This document shows positions 8,421 through 16,299 of a stretch of DNA of 64,000 nt, piece by piece. The notes beneath the pieces are model-generated. The model was given only the letters and a program-made list of their open reading frames with translations, was not told the origin of the DNA and did no database searches. A program made the translations under genes and the position numbers. Origin of the DNA: Hyphomicrobiales bacterium (GTDB lineage Bacteria > Pseudomonadota > Alphaproteobacteria > Rhizobiales > Rhizobiaceae); NCBI GenBank assembly GCA_900473915.1, contig UCNG01000005.1, forward strand, positions 153,408 to 217,407, read 5' to 3'. Position 1 is the stretch's first letter, and every line of letters begins with the position of its first letter.

Positions 8421-8816
8421 CTATTTTTCTGCAAAGCGCGCCTGGATGCTCTGTGACAGCAGGGCGACCGGGCGTGTCGTATCACCCGGCGGGTTCCATA
8501 GAAGTTCCTCGATCTCGCTGGAGGCAACCGGAACCTGACCGTCTTTCAAAGTGAGGTGAAACAATTCCGCCTCGACCGTCGCACCGACTTCATTGGCGGC
8601 AGGCGCTGCCATTTTCGCGGCATAGCGCAGCTGGCTCTCGTCAATGAGAATGCCAAGCTCTTCCTCGATCTCGCGGATGAGCGCAATTTCAGGCTGCTCC
8701 CCCGCATCGATCTTGCCGCCGGGCTGGAAGAAAATCTCGCTGCCGCGCTTGCGCACGAGAAGGAAACGGCCCGCTTCATCGCGGACAATGGCTGCTGAAA
8801 TTCGAATCGTCTTCAT
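8421..8816 (-). CDS. NUDIX hydrolase
   Basis: Small hydrolase (131 residues) of nucleoside diphosphate-linked compounds. The Nudix box is complete and canonical: G34-x5-E40-x7-REIEEELGI (residues 48-56), with the glutamates that bind Mg2+. The substrate is not evident. The start codon overlaps the RutR stop codon (ATGA at 8813-8816), so it is translated with the pyrimidine regulator, which hints at a nucleotide clean-up role in pyrimidine metabolism. It ends before a weak CCGC/GCGG hairpin. Confidence 0.9.
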   Translation of the reverse strand: MKTIRISAAIVRDEAGRFLLVRKRGSEIFFQPGGKIDAGEQPEIALIREIEEELGILIDESQLRYAAKMAAPAANEVGATVEAELFHLTLKDGQVPVASSEIEELLWNPPGDTTRPVALLSQSIQARFAEK

Positions 8817-9511
8817 GATGACGGACTTTCGTCTCGCGGGCGAATGCCGTCAAGAATGATGGCGCTCACCGCCCGGGCCGTTTCGTCATAAAATCCGGCT
8901 TCTTCCGAACGGCGGCCGAGGACGGCTGCGACCTGCACGGAAAAATCCGAATAGTGCTGCGTTACCGCCCAGATGGTGAAAATCAGATGGTATGGATCGA
9001 CCGGAGCCAGGCGCTTTTCAGCAATCCACCGATGAATGACCGCCGCCTTTTCATCGACCAATTGCTTCAGATGTCCCTTCAGGAAATCGGATATCGCCGG
9101 AGCGCCATGCAAGATCTCATTGGCAAAGAGGCGCGAAGCCTCGGGTTTCTTCGCCGACATTTCGAGCTTCAACCGGATATAGCGGCGCAATTCTTCCAGC
9201 GGATCGCCGTCCGGGTCGATGTGCTCGAAAGGCTCCAGCCAGCTGGCGAGCGTGTCTTCCAGCACGGTCACATAGATATTCTGCTTGCGCGGGAAATAAT
9301 AAAGCAGGTTTGGCTTCGACATGCCCGCCTTCTCGGCGATCTGGTCGACCGTCGAGCCGCGAAAGCCGTAAGCGGAAAAAACCTCGAGTGCCGCATCAAG
9401 GATAAGCCTGCGATTGATGCCCTGAATGCGCGTCGCACCTTCCGACCTGTCGTTCGACGTCCTGTCGCTTTCGACCGCCTCGGTGCGTGAGTCTGAAGGA
9501 GCTGTGGCCAT
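8813..9511 (-). CDS. rutR: TetR-family regulator RutR
   Basis: Repressor of 232 residues. The TetR helix-turn-helix spans about residues 32-80 (ILDAALEVFSAYGFRGSTVD, GMSKPNLLYYFPRKQNIYV). The C-terminal segment with LASWLEPFEHIDPDGDPLEE and LRRYIRLKLEMSAKKPEASR is characteristic of RutR/YcdC, which binds uracil or thymine and releases DNA. The identification is backed by two TTGACCA-containing palindromes upstream (9550-9563 and 9584-9599), one a near match to the known RutR box, and by divergence from pyrimidine catabolic genes. In E. coli RutR governs the Rut oxidative pathway; here the neighbours belong to the reductive pathway. Confidence 0.88.
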   Translation of the reverse strand: MATAPSDSRTEAVESDRTSNDRSEGATRIQGINRRLILDAALEVFSAYGFRGSTVDQIAEKAGMSKPNLLYYFPRKQNIYVTVLEDTLASWLEPFEHIDPDGDPLEELRRYIRLKLEMSAKKPEASRLFANEILHGAPAISDFLKGHLKQLVDEKAAVIHRWIAEKRLAPVDPYHLIFTIWAVTQHYSDFSVQVAAVLGRRSEEAGFYDETARAVSAIILDGIRPRDESPSS

Positions 9512-9549
9512 TTGACACCTTTCAGCAGCATAGAATTTTTCAAAAGCGC

Positions 9550-9563
9550 TTGACCATGTTCAA
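9550..9563. promoter_or_regulatory. Second TTGACCA palindrome, probable RutR autoregulatory site
   Basis: TTGACCATGTTCAA is palindromic at 12 of 14 positions and starts with the same half-site as the adjacent RutR box. It lies 39 bases upstream of the rutR start. Confidence 0.5.
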
Positions 9564-9583
9564 AGGCTCTTCTAGCCTGCAAT

Positions 9584-9599
9584 TTGACCAACTAGTCAA
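9584..9599. promoter_or_regulatory. rutR box: RutR operator
   Basis: TTGACCAACTAGTCAA differs at one base from the E. coli RutR consensus TTGACCAnnTGGTCAA. It lies between rutR (minus) and the amidohydrolase gene (plus), where it can control both directions. Confidence 0.8.
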
Positions 9600-9729
9600 G
9601 TTTTTGCGCAAGGCAAGAATATTGTGGCCAAAGAGCCGGGTCACGGGAACATATATTGGCGGGTGAATGTGGGCCAGAAATATAATGGCCCGGATTTGAA
9701 CGCCCATACATAATGCGGAGGCAGAGCGC

Positions 9730-10977
9730 ATGGTGCTCACCAGCAATCTTAGAGTCAACGGCGATCGTCTGTGGGACAGTCTGATGGACATGGCCCGGAT
9801 CGGACCCGGTTTGCGCGGTGGCAACAATCGCCAGACCCTGACCGACGAGGATGGCGAAGGCCGCAAGCTGTTTCAGAGCTGGTGCGAAAAAGCCGGGCTT
9901 TCGATGGGCGTGGACACGATGGGGAACATGTTCTTCACCCGCCCCGGCGAAGATGCGGATGCCGATCCGGTCTATATGGGCAGCCATCTGGACACGCAGC
10001 CGACTGGCGGCAAGTTCGACGGCGTGCTGGGTGTGCTGGGCGGCCTCGAAGTCATGCGCACGCTCAACGACATGAATATCAAGACGAAGCGGCCCATCGT
10101 CGTGGTCAACTGGACGAATGAGGAAGGCACGCGCTTTGCGCCCGCCATGCTCTCCTCCGGCGTATTTGCCGGTGTCCACGAGCAGGACTGGGCCTATCAG
10201 CGCACCGACGCCAAGGGCAAGAAATTCGGTGACGAACTGGAGCGCATTGGCTGGAAAGGCGATGAGCCGGTCGGCAAACGCAAAATCCATGCGATGTTCG
10301 AGCTTCACATCGAACAGGGGCCGATCCTTGAGGCGGAGCACAAGGATATTGGCGTCGTTACCCACGGCCAGGGGCTGTGGTGGCTGCAAGTGACCCTGAC
10401 CGGCAAGGAAGCGCATACCGGCTCCACGCCGATGAAGATGCGCAAGAATGCAAGTCTTGGCCTTGGCAAGATGCTGCAGCTCGTCAACGAGATCGCCATG
10501 TCGCACCAGCCGGACGCGGTGGGCGGCGTCGGCCATATCGACGTGTCGCCCAATTCGCGCAATGTGCTTCCCGGCCAGATTGTTTTCACCGTCGATTTCC
10601 GCTCGCCCAACCAGGCCGTGCTGGACGACATGAAAGCGCGTTTTGAAAAGGAAGCGCCGAAGATCGCCGAAGAACTTGGCATCGGCATCGAGATCGAAGT
10701 GGCGGGTCATTTCGACCCGGTGACTTTCGATAATGGCTGCGTGGAGGCGATCCGCAATGCGGCGGAACGGCTCGGCTACAGCCATCGCAATATCGTTTCG
10801 GGCGCAGGCCATGATGCCTGCTGGGTCAACCGCGTCGCACCGACCGCCATGGTCATGTGCCCCTGCGTGGATGGGCTCAGCCATAACGAAGACGAGGACA
10901 TTTCGAAGGAATGGGCGTCGGCGGGAACCGACGTGCTTCTGCATGCAGTATTGGAGACCGCTGAAATTGTGAGTTGA
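9730..10977 (+). CDS. Zn-dependent N-carbamoyl-beta-alanine / N-carbamoyl amino acid amidohydrolase
   Basis: M20-family hydrolase of 415 residues in the allantoate amidohydrolase/hydantoinase-carbamoylase group. Metal-ligand motifs are visible: SHLDTQPTGGKFDGVLG (about residues 83-99), NEEGTRFAPAMLSSGVF (about 129-145) and LHIEQGPILE (about 194-203); the dimerisation insertion follows. Next to dihydropyrimidinase the most likely reaction is N-carbamoyl-beta-alanine to beta-alanine, CO2 and NH3, the last step of reductive pyrimidine breakdown. GGAGG lies 8 bases before the ATG. It is the first gene of the plus-strand pyrimidine operon, downstream of the RutR box. Confidence 0.88.
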   Translation: MVLTSNLRVNGDRLWDSLMDMARIGPGLRGGNNRQTLTDEDGEGRKLFQSWCEKAGLSMGVDTMGNMFFTRPGEDADADPVYMGSHLDTQPTGGKFDGVLGVLGGLEVMRTLNDMNIKTKRPIVVVNWTNEEGTRFAPAMLSSGVFAGVHEQDWAYQRTDAKGKKFGDELERIGWKGDEPVGKRKIHAMFELHIEQGPILEAEHKDIGVVTHGQGLWWLQVTLTGKEAHTGSTPMKMRKNASLGLGKMLQLVNEIAMSHQPDAVGGVGHIDVSPNSRNVLPGQIVFTVDFRSPNQAVLDDMKARFEKEAPKIAEELGIGIEIEVAGHFDPVTFDNGCVEAIRNAAERLGYSHRNIVSGAGHDACWVNRVAPTAMVMCPCVDGLSHNEDEDISKEWASAGTDVLLHAVLETAEIVS

Positions 10978-11037
10978 TTTCGGACCTCTCCAAGACTGCT
11001 ACTGTTCGCAACAAAACCAAAAGGGGAACGACGAACA

Positions 11038-12492
11038 ATGGCAAAGGTCATCAAAGGCGGAACCGTCATCACGGCTGACCGCACCTTTAAAGCCGATGTT
11101 CTCATCGAAGGCGAGAAGATCGTTGCCGTCGGCGACAATCTCTCCGGCGATGAAGTGATCGATGCATCCGGCTGCTATATCATGCCCGGCGGTATTGACC
11201 CGCACACCCATTTGCAGATGCCCTTCATGGGCACCTATTCCTCCGACGATTTCGATACGGGAACTTCTGCCGCGCTTGCGGGCGGTACAACGATGGTGGT
11301 CGATTTCGTCCTCCCCGGCTCGGAAGGCAATCTTCTGGAAGCCTTGCAGGAATGGTTTCAGAAAGCGGGCAAGGCGCGGACCGACTATTCGTTCCATATG
11401 GCCATCACCGGCTGGAACGAGCGTACTTTTACTGAAATGGCCGAAGTGGTGAAGCGCGGCATCAACACCTTCAAGCATTTCATGGCCTATAAAGGCGCGC
11501 TGATGGTGAATGACGACGAGATGTTCGCCTCGTTCCAGCGTTGCGCGGAACTGGGCGCCATGCCGCTCGTCCATGCCGAAAACGGCGACATCGTCGCGCA
11601 GTTGCAGGCGAAACTGCTGGCGGAAGGCAATGACGGCCCGGAGGCGCATGCCTATTCCCGTCCGCCGGAAGTGGAAGGCGAAGCCACCAACCGCGCCATC
11701 ATGATCGCCGATCAGGCAGGCGTGCCGCTTTATGTGGTGCATGTTTCCTGCGAGCAGAGCCATGAGGCGATCCGCCGTGCCCGCCAGAAGGGGATGCGTG
11801 TTTTCGGCGAACCTTTGATCCAGCATCTGACGCTCGATGAAAGCGAATATCACAATCGCGATTGGGACTATGCGGCGCGCCGGGTGATGTCGCCGCCATT
11901 CCGCGACAAGGTCAATCAGGACAGTCTTTGGGCCGGGCTTGCGGCTGGAAGCCTGCAAGTGGTGGCCACCGACCATTGCGCCTTCACCACCGATCAGAAG
12001 CGTTACGGCATCGGCAATTTCACCAAGATACCCAACGGAACGGGCGGGCTGGAAGAACGCATGCCGGTGCTGTGGACACGCGGCGTGCGCACCGGGCGCC
12101 TCACGCCAAATGAATTCGTGGCTGTCACTTCGACCAACATCGCCAAGATCTTGAACATCTATCCGCAGAAAGGCGCGGTGCTGCCGGGTGCGGATGCCGA
12201 TCTTGTCATCTGGGACCCGGAGGCAACCAGAAAGGTCTCTGCAAAGACCCAGCATTCCTCCATCGACTACAACGTGTTCGAAGGCTTTGAACTCAAGGGC
12301 CTGCCGAAGATGACGCTTTCCCGCGGGCGCATTGCTTTCGACAAGGGCCATGTCACGGCACAGCCGGGCGACGGGCGCTTCATCGAGCGCGAGCCGAATG
12401 GCGCCGCCAATCGGGCGCTGTCGCAATGGAAGGAAATCGTTGCGCCGCGCAAGGTGGAGCGCAGCGCCGAACATATGCCGATAGGGGTCTGA
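11038..12492 (+). CDS. hydA: Dihydropyrimidinase (D-hydantoinase)
   Basis: Cytoplasmic metal-dependent cyclic amidohydrolase of 484 residues, opening dihydrouracil or dihydrothymine to the N-carbamoyl beta-amino acid. Visible: the metal-binding GGIDPHTHLQMPF (about residues 54-66), the carbamylated lysine region FKHFMAYKGALMV (about 147-159), the HVSCEQSHEAIR histidine segment and the aspartate-bearing ATDHCAF. Length and motifs are full. It follows the amidohydrolase by 60 bases and precedes the importer genes by 3, so it lies mid-operon between the enzyme for the following step and the transport genes. Confidence 0.92.
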   Translation: MAKVIKGGTVITADRTFKADVLIEGEKIVAVGDNLSGDEVIDASGCYIMPGGIDPHTHLQMPFMGTYSSDDFDTGTSAALAGGTTMVVDFVLPGSEGNLLEALQEWFQKAGKARTDYSFHMAITGWNERTFTEMAEVVKRGINTFKHFMAYKGALMVNDDEMFASFQRCAELGAMPLVHAENGDIVAQLQAKLLAEGNDGPEAHAYSRPPEVEGEATNRAIMIADQAGVPLYVVHVSCEQSHEAIRRARQKGMRVFGEPLIQHLTLDESEYHNRDWDYAARRVMSPPFRDKVNQDSLWAGLAAGSLQVVATDHCAFTTDQKRYGIGNFTKIPNGTGGLEERMPVLWTRGVRTGRLTPNEFVAVTSTNIAKILNIYPQKGAVLPGADADLVIWDPEATRKVSAKTQHSSIDYNVFEGFELKGLPKMTLSRGRIAFDKGHVTAQPGDGRFIEREPNGAANRALSQWKEIVAPRKVERSAEHMPIGV

Positions 12493-12495
12493 TAC

Positions 12496-13347
12496 ATGGC
12501 TCTAGCTCAGCTTCGGGAAATGCGCATGAATTTGGAAAACAGCGTTGCCCCGGAGAGGGGCTTGGACGATGCGCGGACCGTGATCGACATCAAAAACCTG
12601 TCGCTCGTCTTCGAGACCAATGACGGGCCGGTTCATGCGCTTTCAAATATAGACCTCGCCGTCAAGCGCGGCGAGTTCGTCTCCTTCATCGGGCCTTCGG
12701 GATGCGGCAAGACCACGCTGATGCGCGTGGTCGCCGATCTCGAACAGCCCACTTCCGGCTCCGTAACCGTGAACGGAAAAACGCCGGAGCAAGCCCGCCT
12801 CGACCGGTCCTACGGTTATGTCTTTCAGGCGGCGGCGCTGTTTCCGTGGCGCACCATCGAAGACAATATCAGCCTGCCGCTGGAGATCATGGGGTTCTCC
12901 AAGGCAGACCGGCGCGAGCGGATCGAAAAGAACCTCGCGCTCGTCAATCTCTCAGGCTTCGGCAAGAAATATCCATGGCAGCTTTCAGGCGGCATGCAGC
13001 AGCGCGCATCTATTGCCCGCGCCCTCTCCTTCGACCCGGACATGCTGCTGATGGACGAGCCCTTCGGCGCGCTGGACGAGATCGTGCGCGATCACCTCAA
13101 CGAACAGCTCCTCAAGCTATGGGCAGCGACCCGCAAGACGGTGATTTTCGTCACGCATTCGATTCCGGAAGCGGTCTTTCTGTCCACGAAAATCGTCGTC
13201 ATGAGCCCGCGTCCGGGCCGGATTCATGAAATCATCGATTGCGACCTTGGTCCTGACAGGCCGCTGGAAATCAGGGAATCGGAAGCATTCCTGAAAATTG
13301 CCCACAGGGTCCGTGAGGGCCTGCGGCTGGGGCATATCCATGAGTAA
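12496..13347 (+). CDS. ABC transporter ATP-binding protein (NitT/TauT family), pyrimidine operon
   Basis: ATPase of 283 residues with Walker A GPSGCGKTT, Q-loop in FQAAALFPWRTIEDN, signature LSGGMQQRASIARAL and Walker B MLLMDEPFGALDE, which together are typical of the SsuB/TauB/ThiZ branch. The start ATG lies 3 bases after the hydA stop with AGGGG 8 bases upstream. Together with the two permeases and the NMT1-type binding protein it forms an importer that I infer carries pyrimidine bases or related heterocycles, because the ThiY-like binding proteins of this family recognise pyrimidines and the operon breaks pyrimidines down. Confidence 0.88.
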   Translation: MALAQLREMRMNLENSVAPERGLDDARTVIDIKNLSLVFETNDGPVHALSNIDLAVKRGEFVSFIGPSGCGKTTLMRVVADLEQPTSGSVTVNGKTPEQARLDRSYGYVFQAAALFPWRTIEDNISLPLEIMGFSKADRRERIEKNLALVNLSGFGKKYPWQLSGGMQQRASIARALSFDPDMLLMDEPFGALDEIVRDHLNEQLLKLWAATRKTVIFVTHSIPEAVFLSTKIVVMSPRPGRIHEIIDCDLGPDRPLEIRESEAFLKIAHRVREGLRLGHIHE

Positions 13348-13380
13348 CGCGCATCGACCGCATCGTGCTGGAGATTGTCC

Positions 13381-14274
13381 ATGAAAGGTTTTCTGCGCGA
13401 CAGATTCATCCCGGTGACGACCATACTCGCCGTCATCATTGCGCTTTGGTATGGGCTGGCGATTGTGCTCAATGCGCCGTTCGAGCGTGATCAGGCTGCG
13501 CGCGCGGGGACGGAAATCACCTTCTCGACGCTCGTCGCCAACACGATGCATCAGGAGCGGCCGGTCCTGCCTGCGCCGCATCAGGTGGCCGAAGAAATCT
13601 GGAAGACCGTCTTCGGGGTCAAGCCCAGCTCCAAGCGCAGCCTCGTCTATCACGGCTGGGTGACGTTGTCGTCCACCATGCTCGGCTTCGTGCTTGGATC
13701 GGCGCTCGGCGTTCTCCTTGCTGTCGGCATCGTGCATTCCCGCACGCTCGACAAAAGCCTGATGCCGTGGATCATCACATCGCAGACGATCCCGATCCTC
13801 GCCATCGCGCCGATGATTATCGTGGTGCTGAACGCCATCGGCATATCAGGCCTGCTGCCCAAGGCGATCATCTCGACCTATCTCTCCTTCTTCCCGGTGG
13901 CTGTCGGCATGGTGAAGGGGCTGAGGTCGCCTGACGTCATGCATCTCGACCTTATGCGCACCTATAATGCATCGAGATCGCAGGTGTTCTGGAAATTGCG
14001 CTGGCCTGCGGCCATGCCGTTTCTCTTCACTTCCATGCAGATCGCGGTCGCCATCAGCCTCGTCGGCGCGATTGTGGGTGAGTTGCCAACCGGCGCGGTC
14101 GCCGGTCTCGGCGCGCGCCTGCTTGCAGGTTCATATTACGGGCAGACCGTGCAGATATGGGCGGCACTTGTTGCAGCCGCATTGATGGCCGCTGTTCTCG
14201 TCGCCCTGATCGGCATTGCCGCAGGGATCGTCAACCGGCGCATGGGCGCAAAGCCGGAAAGGGCAGCCGCATGA
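13381..14274 (+). CDS. ABC transporter permease (NitT/TauT family), first
   Basis: Permease of 297 residues with about six to seven hydrophobic segments, the first at residues 10-30 (VTTILAVIIALWYGLAIVL). A long periplasmic loop of about 60 residues follows before the BPD_transp_1 core. The EAA-type coupling loop is around FWKLRWPAAMPFLF. The ATG at 13381 has GGAGA upstream; a TTG two codons earlier is not needed. The last codons overlap the start of the second permease. Confidence 0.86.
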   Translation: MKGFLRDRFIPVTTILAVIIALWYGLAIVLNAPFERDQAARAGTEITFSTLVANTMHQERPVLPAPHQVAEEIWKTVFGVKPSSKRSLVYHGWVTLSSTMLGFVLGSALGVLLAVGIVHSRTLDKSLMPWIITSQTIPILAIAPMIIVVLNAIGISGLLPKAIISTYLSFFPVAVGMVKGLRSPDVMHLDLMRTYNASRSQVFWKLRWPAAMPFLFTSMQIAVAISLVGAIVGELPTGAVAGLGARLLAGSYYGQTVQIWAALVAAALMAAVLVALIGIAAGIVNRRMGAKPERAAA

Positions 14275-15131
14275 TGACAGGCATTCTTTCCGTCATGGCG
14301 CTCATTGCCGGTTCCTGGCTGCTCGTGGGTTGGGTGGCAAGCCTGAAGACCCGCAATCCAGTCGGCCAGAAGATGCTGGATATCGCGGTGCCCGCGCTGT
14401 TCGGCATCGCAATGCTGTTGCTGTGGGAGGTGACGGTCCGGCTCTTCGCCATTCCGCAGGTTCTCCTGCCAGCGCCTTCGGCGATCTGGGCGCGCATCTC
14501 GGCGTCCGTGCCGATCCTCTGGGCGGATTTCAGGCAGACCTTTCTGAAGGCCGTCATCATCGGCTATGTCGCCGGGTGCGGCCTTGGCTTCATCACCGCC
14601 ATTATCGCAGACCGTATCCCTTTCCTGCGCAAAGGGCTGCTGCCGCTCGGCAATCTGGCCGCGGCGCTTCCCATTGTCGGCGTCGCGCCGATCATGGTGA
14701 TGTGGTTCGGCTTCGACTGGCAGTCAAAGGCGGCGGTCGTCATCATCATGACCTTCTTCCCGATGCTGGTGAACACGGTTGCGGGCCTTGCCAGCACCGG
14801 GGCGATGGAACGGGACATGATGGAAACCTACGGCTCGAACTACTGGCAGACATTGTTCAAGCTGCGCCTGCCAGCCGCCATGCCCTTCATCTTCAACGCG
14901 CTCAAGATCAATTCCACCCTGGCGCTGATCGGCGCGATCGTGGCGGAATTTTTCGGCACGCCGATTGTCGGCATGGGCTTCCGCATCTCCGCCGAGATCG
15001 GGCGGATGAATGTGGATATGGTCTGGGCTGAAATCTTTGTGGCTGCGCTTGCCGGATCGCTTTCTTACGGGCTGATCGCGCTGATCGAGCGCAAAGTGAC
15101 ATTCTGGCACCCTTCATACAGGAGGGCCTGA
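14271..15131 (+). CDS. ABC transporter permease (NitT/TauT family), second
   Basis: Permease of 286 residues starting at the ATG that overlaps the previous stop (ATGATGA). Hydrophobic segments begin at once (ILSVMALIAGSWLLVGWVA) and continue through the BPD_transp_1 core; the coupling loop is near TLFKLRLPAAMPFIF. The reading frame stays open about 38 codons upstream inside the previous gene, but that part has no membrane-protein character. Two different permeases with one ATPase match the ThiX-like arrangement. Confidence 0.86.
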   Translation: MMTGILSVMALIAGSWLLVGWVASLKTRNPVGQKMLDIAVPALFGIAMLLLWEVTVRLFAIPQVLLPAPSAIWARISASVPILWADFRQTFLKAVIIGYVAGCGLGFITAIIADRIPFLRKGLLPLGNLAAALPIVGVAPIMVMWFGFDWQSKAAVVIIMTFFPMLVNTVAGLASTGAMERDMMETYGSNYWQTLFKLRLPAAMPFIFNALKINSTLALIGAIVAEFFGTPIVGMGFRISAEIGRMNVDMVWAEIFVAALAGSLSYGLIALIERKVTFWHPSYRRA

Positions 15132-15171
15132 GCCTGAATATTTGGCATCCGCAAAAATAAGGTGGACCAAA

Positions 15172-15213
15172 GTGCGTTCCGAAAAGTGGCAACCGGTTTT
15201 CGGGCAAATGCAC
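15172..15213. repeat. Palindromic intergenic repeat, copy A
   Basis: Outer GTGC/GCAC and inner CCGAAAA/TTTTCGG arms surround GTGGCAACCGG. It shares the ACCGGTTTT core with copies at 33822, 41635 and 59017. It lies in the gap before the binding-protein gene. Such elements occur widely in intergenic DNA of Brucella and relatives. Confidence 0.6.
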
Positions 15214-15244
15214 GCAATAAAAAAGAACCAGAGGAGAACTGAAA

Positions 15245-16243
15245 ATGAAAAAGGCAATTTCCTTATGCCTTGGCACTGCGGGGCTGGCGCTCGCGCTTAT
15301 GAGCAGTTCGGCAATGGCTGCCGACAAGCTGACCTTGCAGCTCAAATGGGTGACGCAGGGCCAATTCGCCGGTTATTATGTCGCCAAGGACAAGGGCTTC
15401 TACGAAGAAGAAAATCTCGACGTCGATATCAAGCCCGGCGGGCCTGACGTGGCGCCGCCGCAGGTTATCGCCGGCGGCGGGGCGGATGTCGTGGTCGACT
15501 GGATGCCGTCGGCGCTCGCCACCCGCGAAAAAGGCGTCCCGCTCGTCAACATCGCCCAGCCCTTCAAGAAATCGGGCATGATGCTGACCTGCCGCAAGGA
15601 CACCAACATCACCAAGCCCGAAGACTTCAGGGGCCGCACGCTTGGCGTCTGGTTTGGCGGCAATGAATATCCTTTCCTGTCCTGGATGAACCACCTGAAA
15701 ATCCCGACCGAGGGCGGCAAGGACGGCGTGACCGTGCTGAAGCAGGGCTTCAATGTCGATCCGCTGATCCAGAAGCAGGCCGATTGCATATCCACCATGA
15801 CCTATAATGAATATTGGCAGGTGATCGATGCAGGCATTCCAGCCGACCAGCTCGTCGTTTTCCCTTATGAGGAACAGGGCGTAGCCACGCTGGAAGACGG
15901 GCTTTACGTGCTGGAAAAGAGCCTTGACGATCCGGCAATGGTCGACAAGCTGGCCCGTTTTGTCCGCGCTTCGATGAAGGGCTGGAAATACGCTTCCGAA
16001 AATCCGGGCGAGGCAGCGGATATCGTGCTCGACAATGATGCTTCCGGCGCGCAGACCAAGGTGGTTCAGGAGCGTATGGTCAAGGAAATCGGCAAGCTGG
16101 TCGACGGTTCCGATGGCACCCTTGACGTAGCAGCCGCCGACCGCACGGTCGAAACGCTTCTCGGCGGCGGTTCCGATCCTGTCATCACCAAGAAACCGGA
16201 AGGCGCGTGGACCGCGAAGATCACCGACGCGATGAAGAAATGA
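15245..16243 (+). CDS. ABC transporter substrate-binding protein (NMT1/ThiY-like)
   Basis: Periplasmic protein of 332 residues with a classic Sec signal peptide (MKKAISLCLGTAGLALALMS, cleavage after AMA near residue 27). The mature part begins DKLTLQLKWVTQGQFAGYYV, typical of NMT1/ThiY proteins that bind pyrimidine precursors, and includes the GGGADVVVDWMPSALATREK loop. GAGGAG precedes the ATG. It closes the pyrimidine operon and is followed by a bidirectional terminator. Substrate specificity for uracil, thymine or a derivative is inferred from family and context. Confidence 0.87.
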   Translation: MKKAISLCLGTAGLALALMSSSAMAADKLTLQLKWVTQGQFAGYYVAKDKGFYEEENLDVDIKPGGPDVAPPQVIAGGGADVVVDWMPSALATREKGVPLVNIAQPFKKSGMMLTCRKDTNITKPEDFRGRTLGVWFGGNEYPFLSWMNHLKIPTEGGKDGVTVLKQGFNVDPLIQKQADCISTMTYNEYWQVIDAGIPADQLVVFPYEEQGVATLEDGLYVLEKSLDDPAMVDKLARFVRASMKGWKYASENPGEAADIVLDNDASGAQTKVVQERMVKEIGKLVDGSDGTLDVAAADRTVETLLGGGSDPVITKKPEGAWTAKITDAMKK

Positions 16244-16262
16244 CAGGTTTGAAATGAAAAGA

Positions 16263-16289
16263 AGAAACCGGCCCGAAAGGCCGGTTTCT
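16263..16289. terminator. Bidirectional terminator between pyrimidine importer and RND pump
   Basis: An 11-bp perfect stem AGAAACCGGCC / GGCCGGTTTCT with a CGAAA loop lies between convergent genes. On the minus strand it is followed by TCTTTT. Confidence 0.75.
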
Positions 16290-16299
16290 AATTCCGAGT

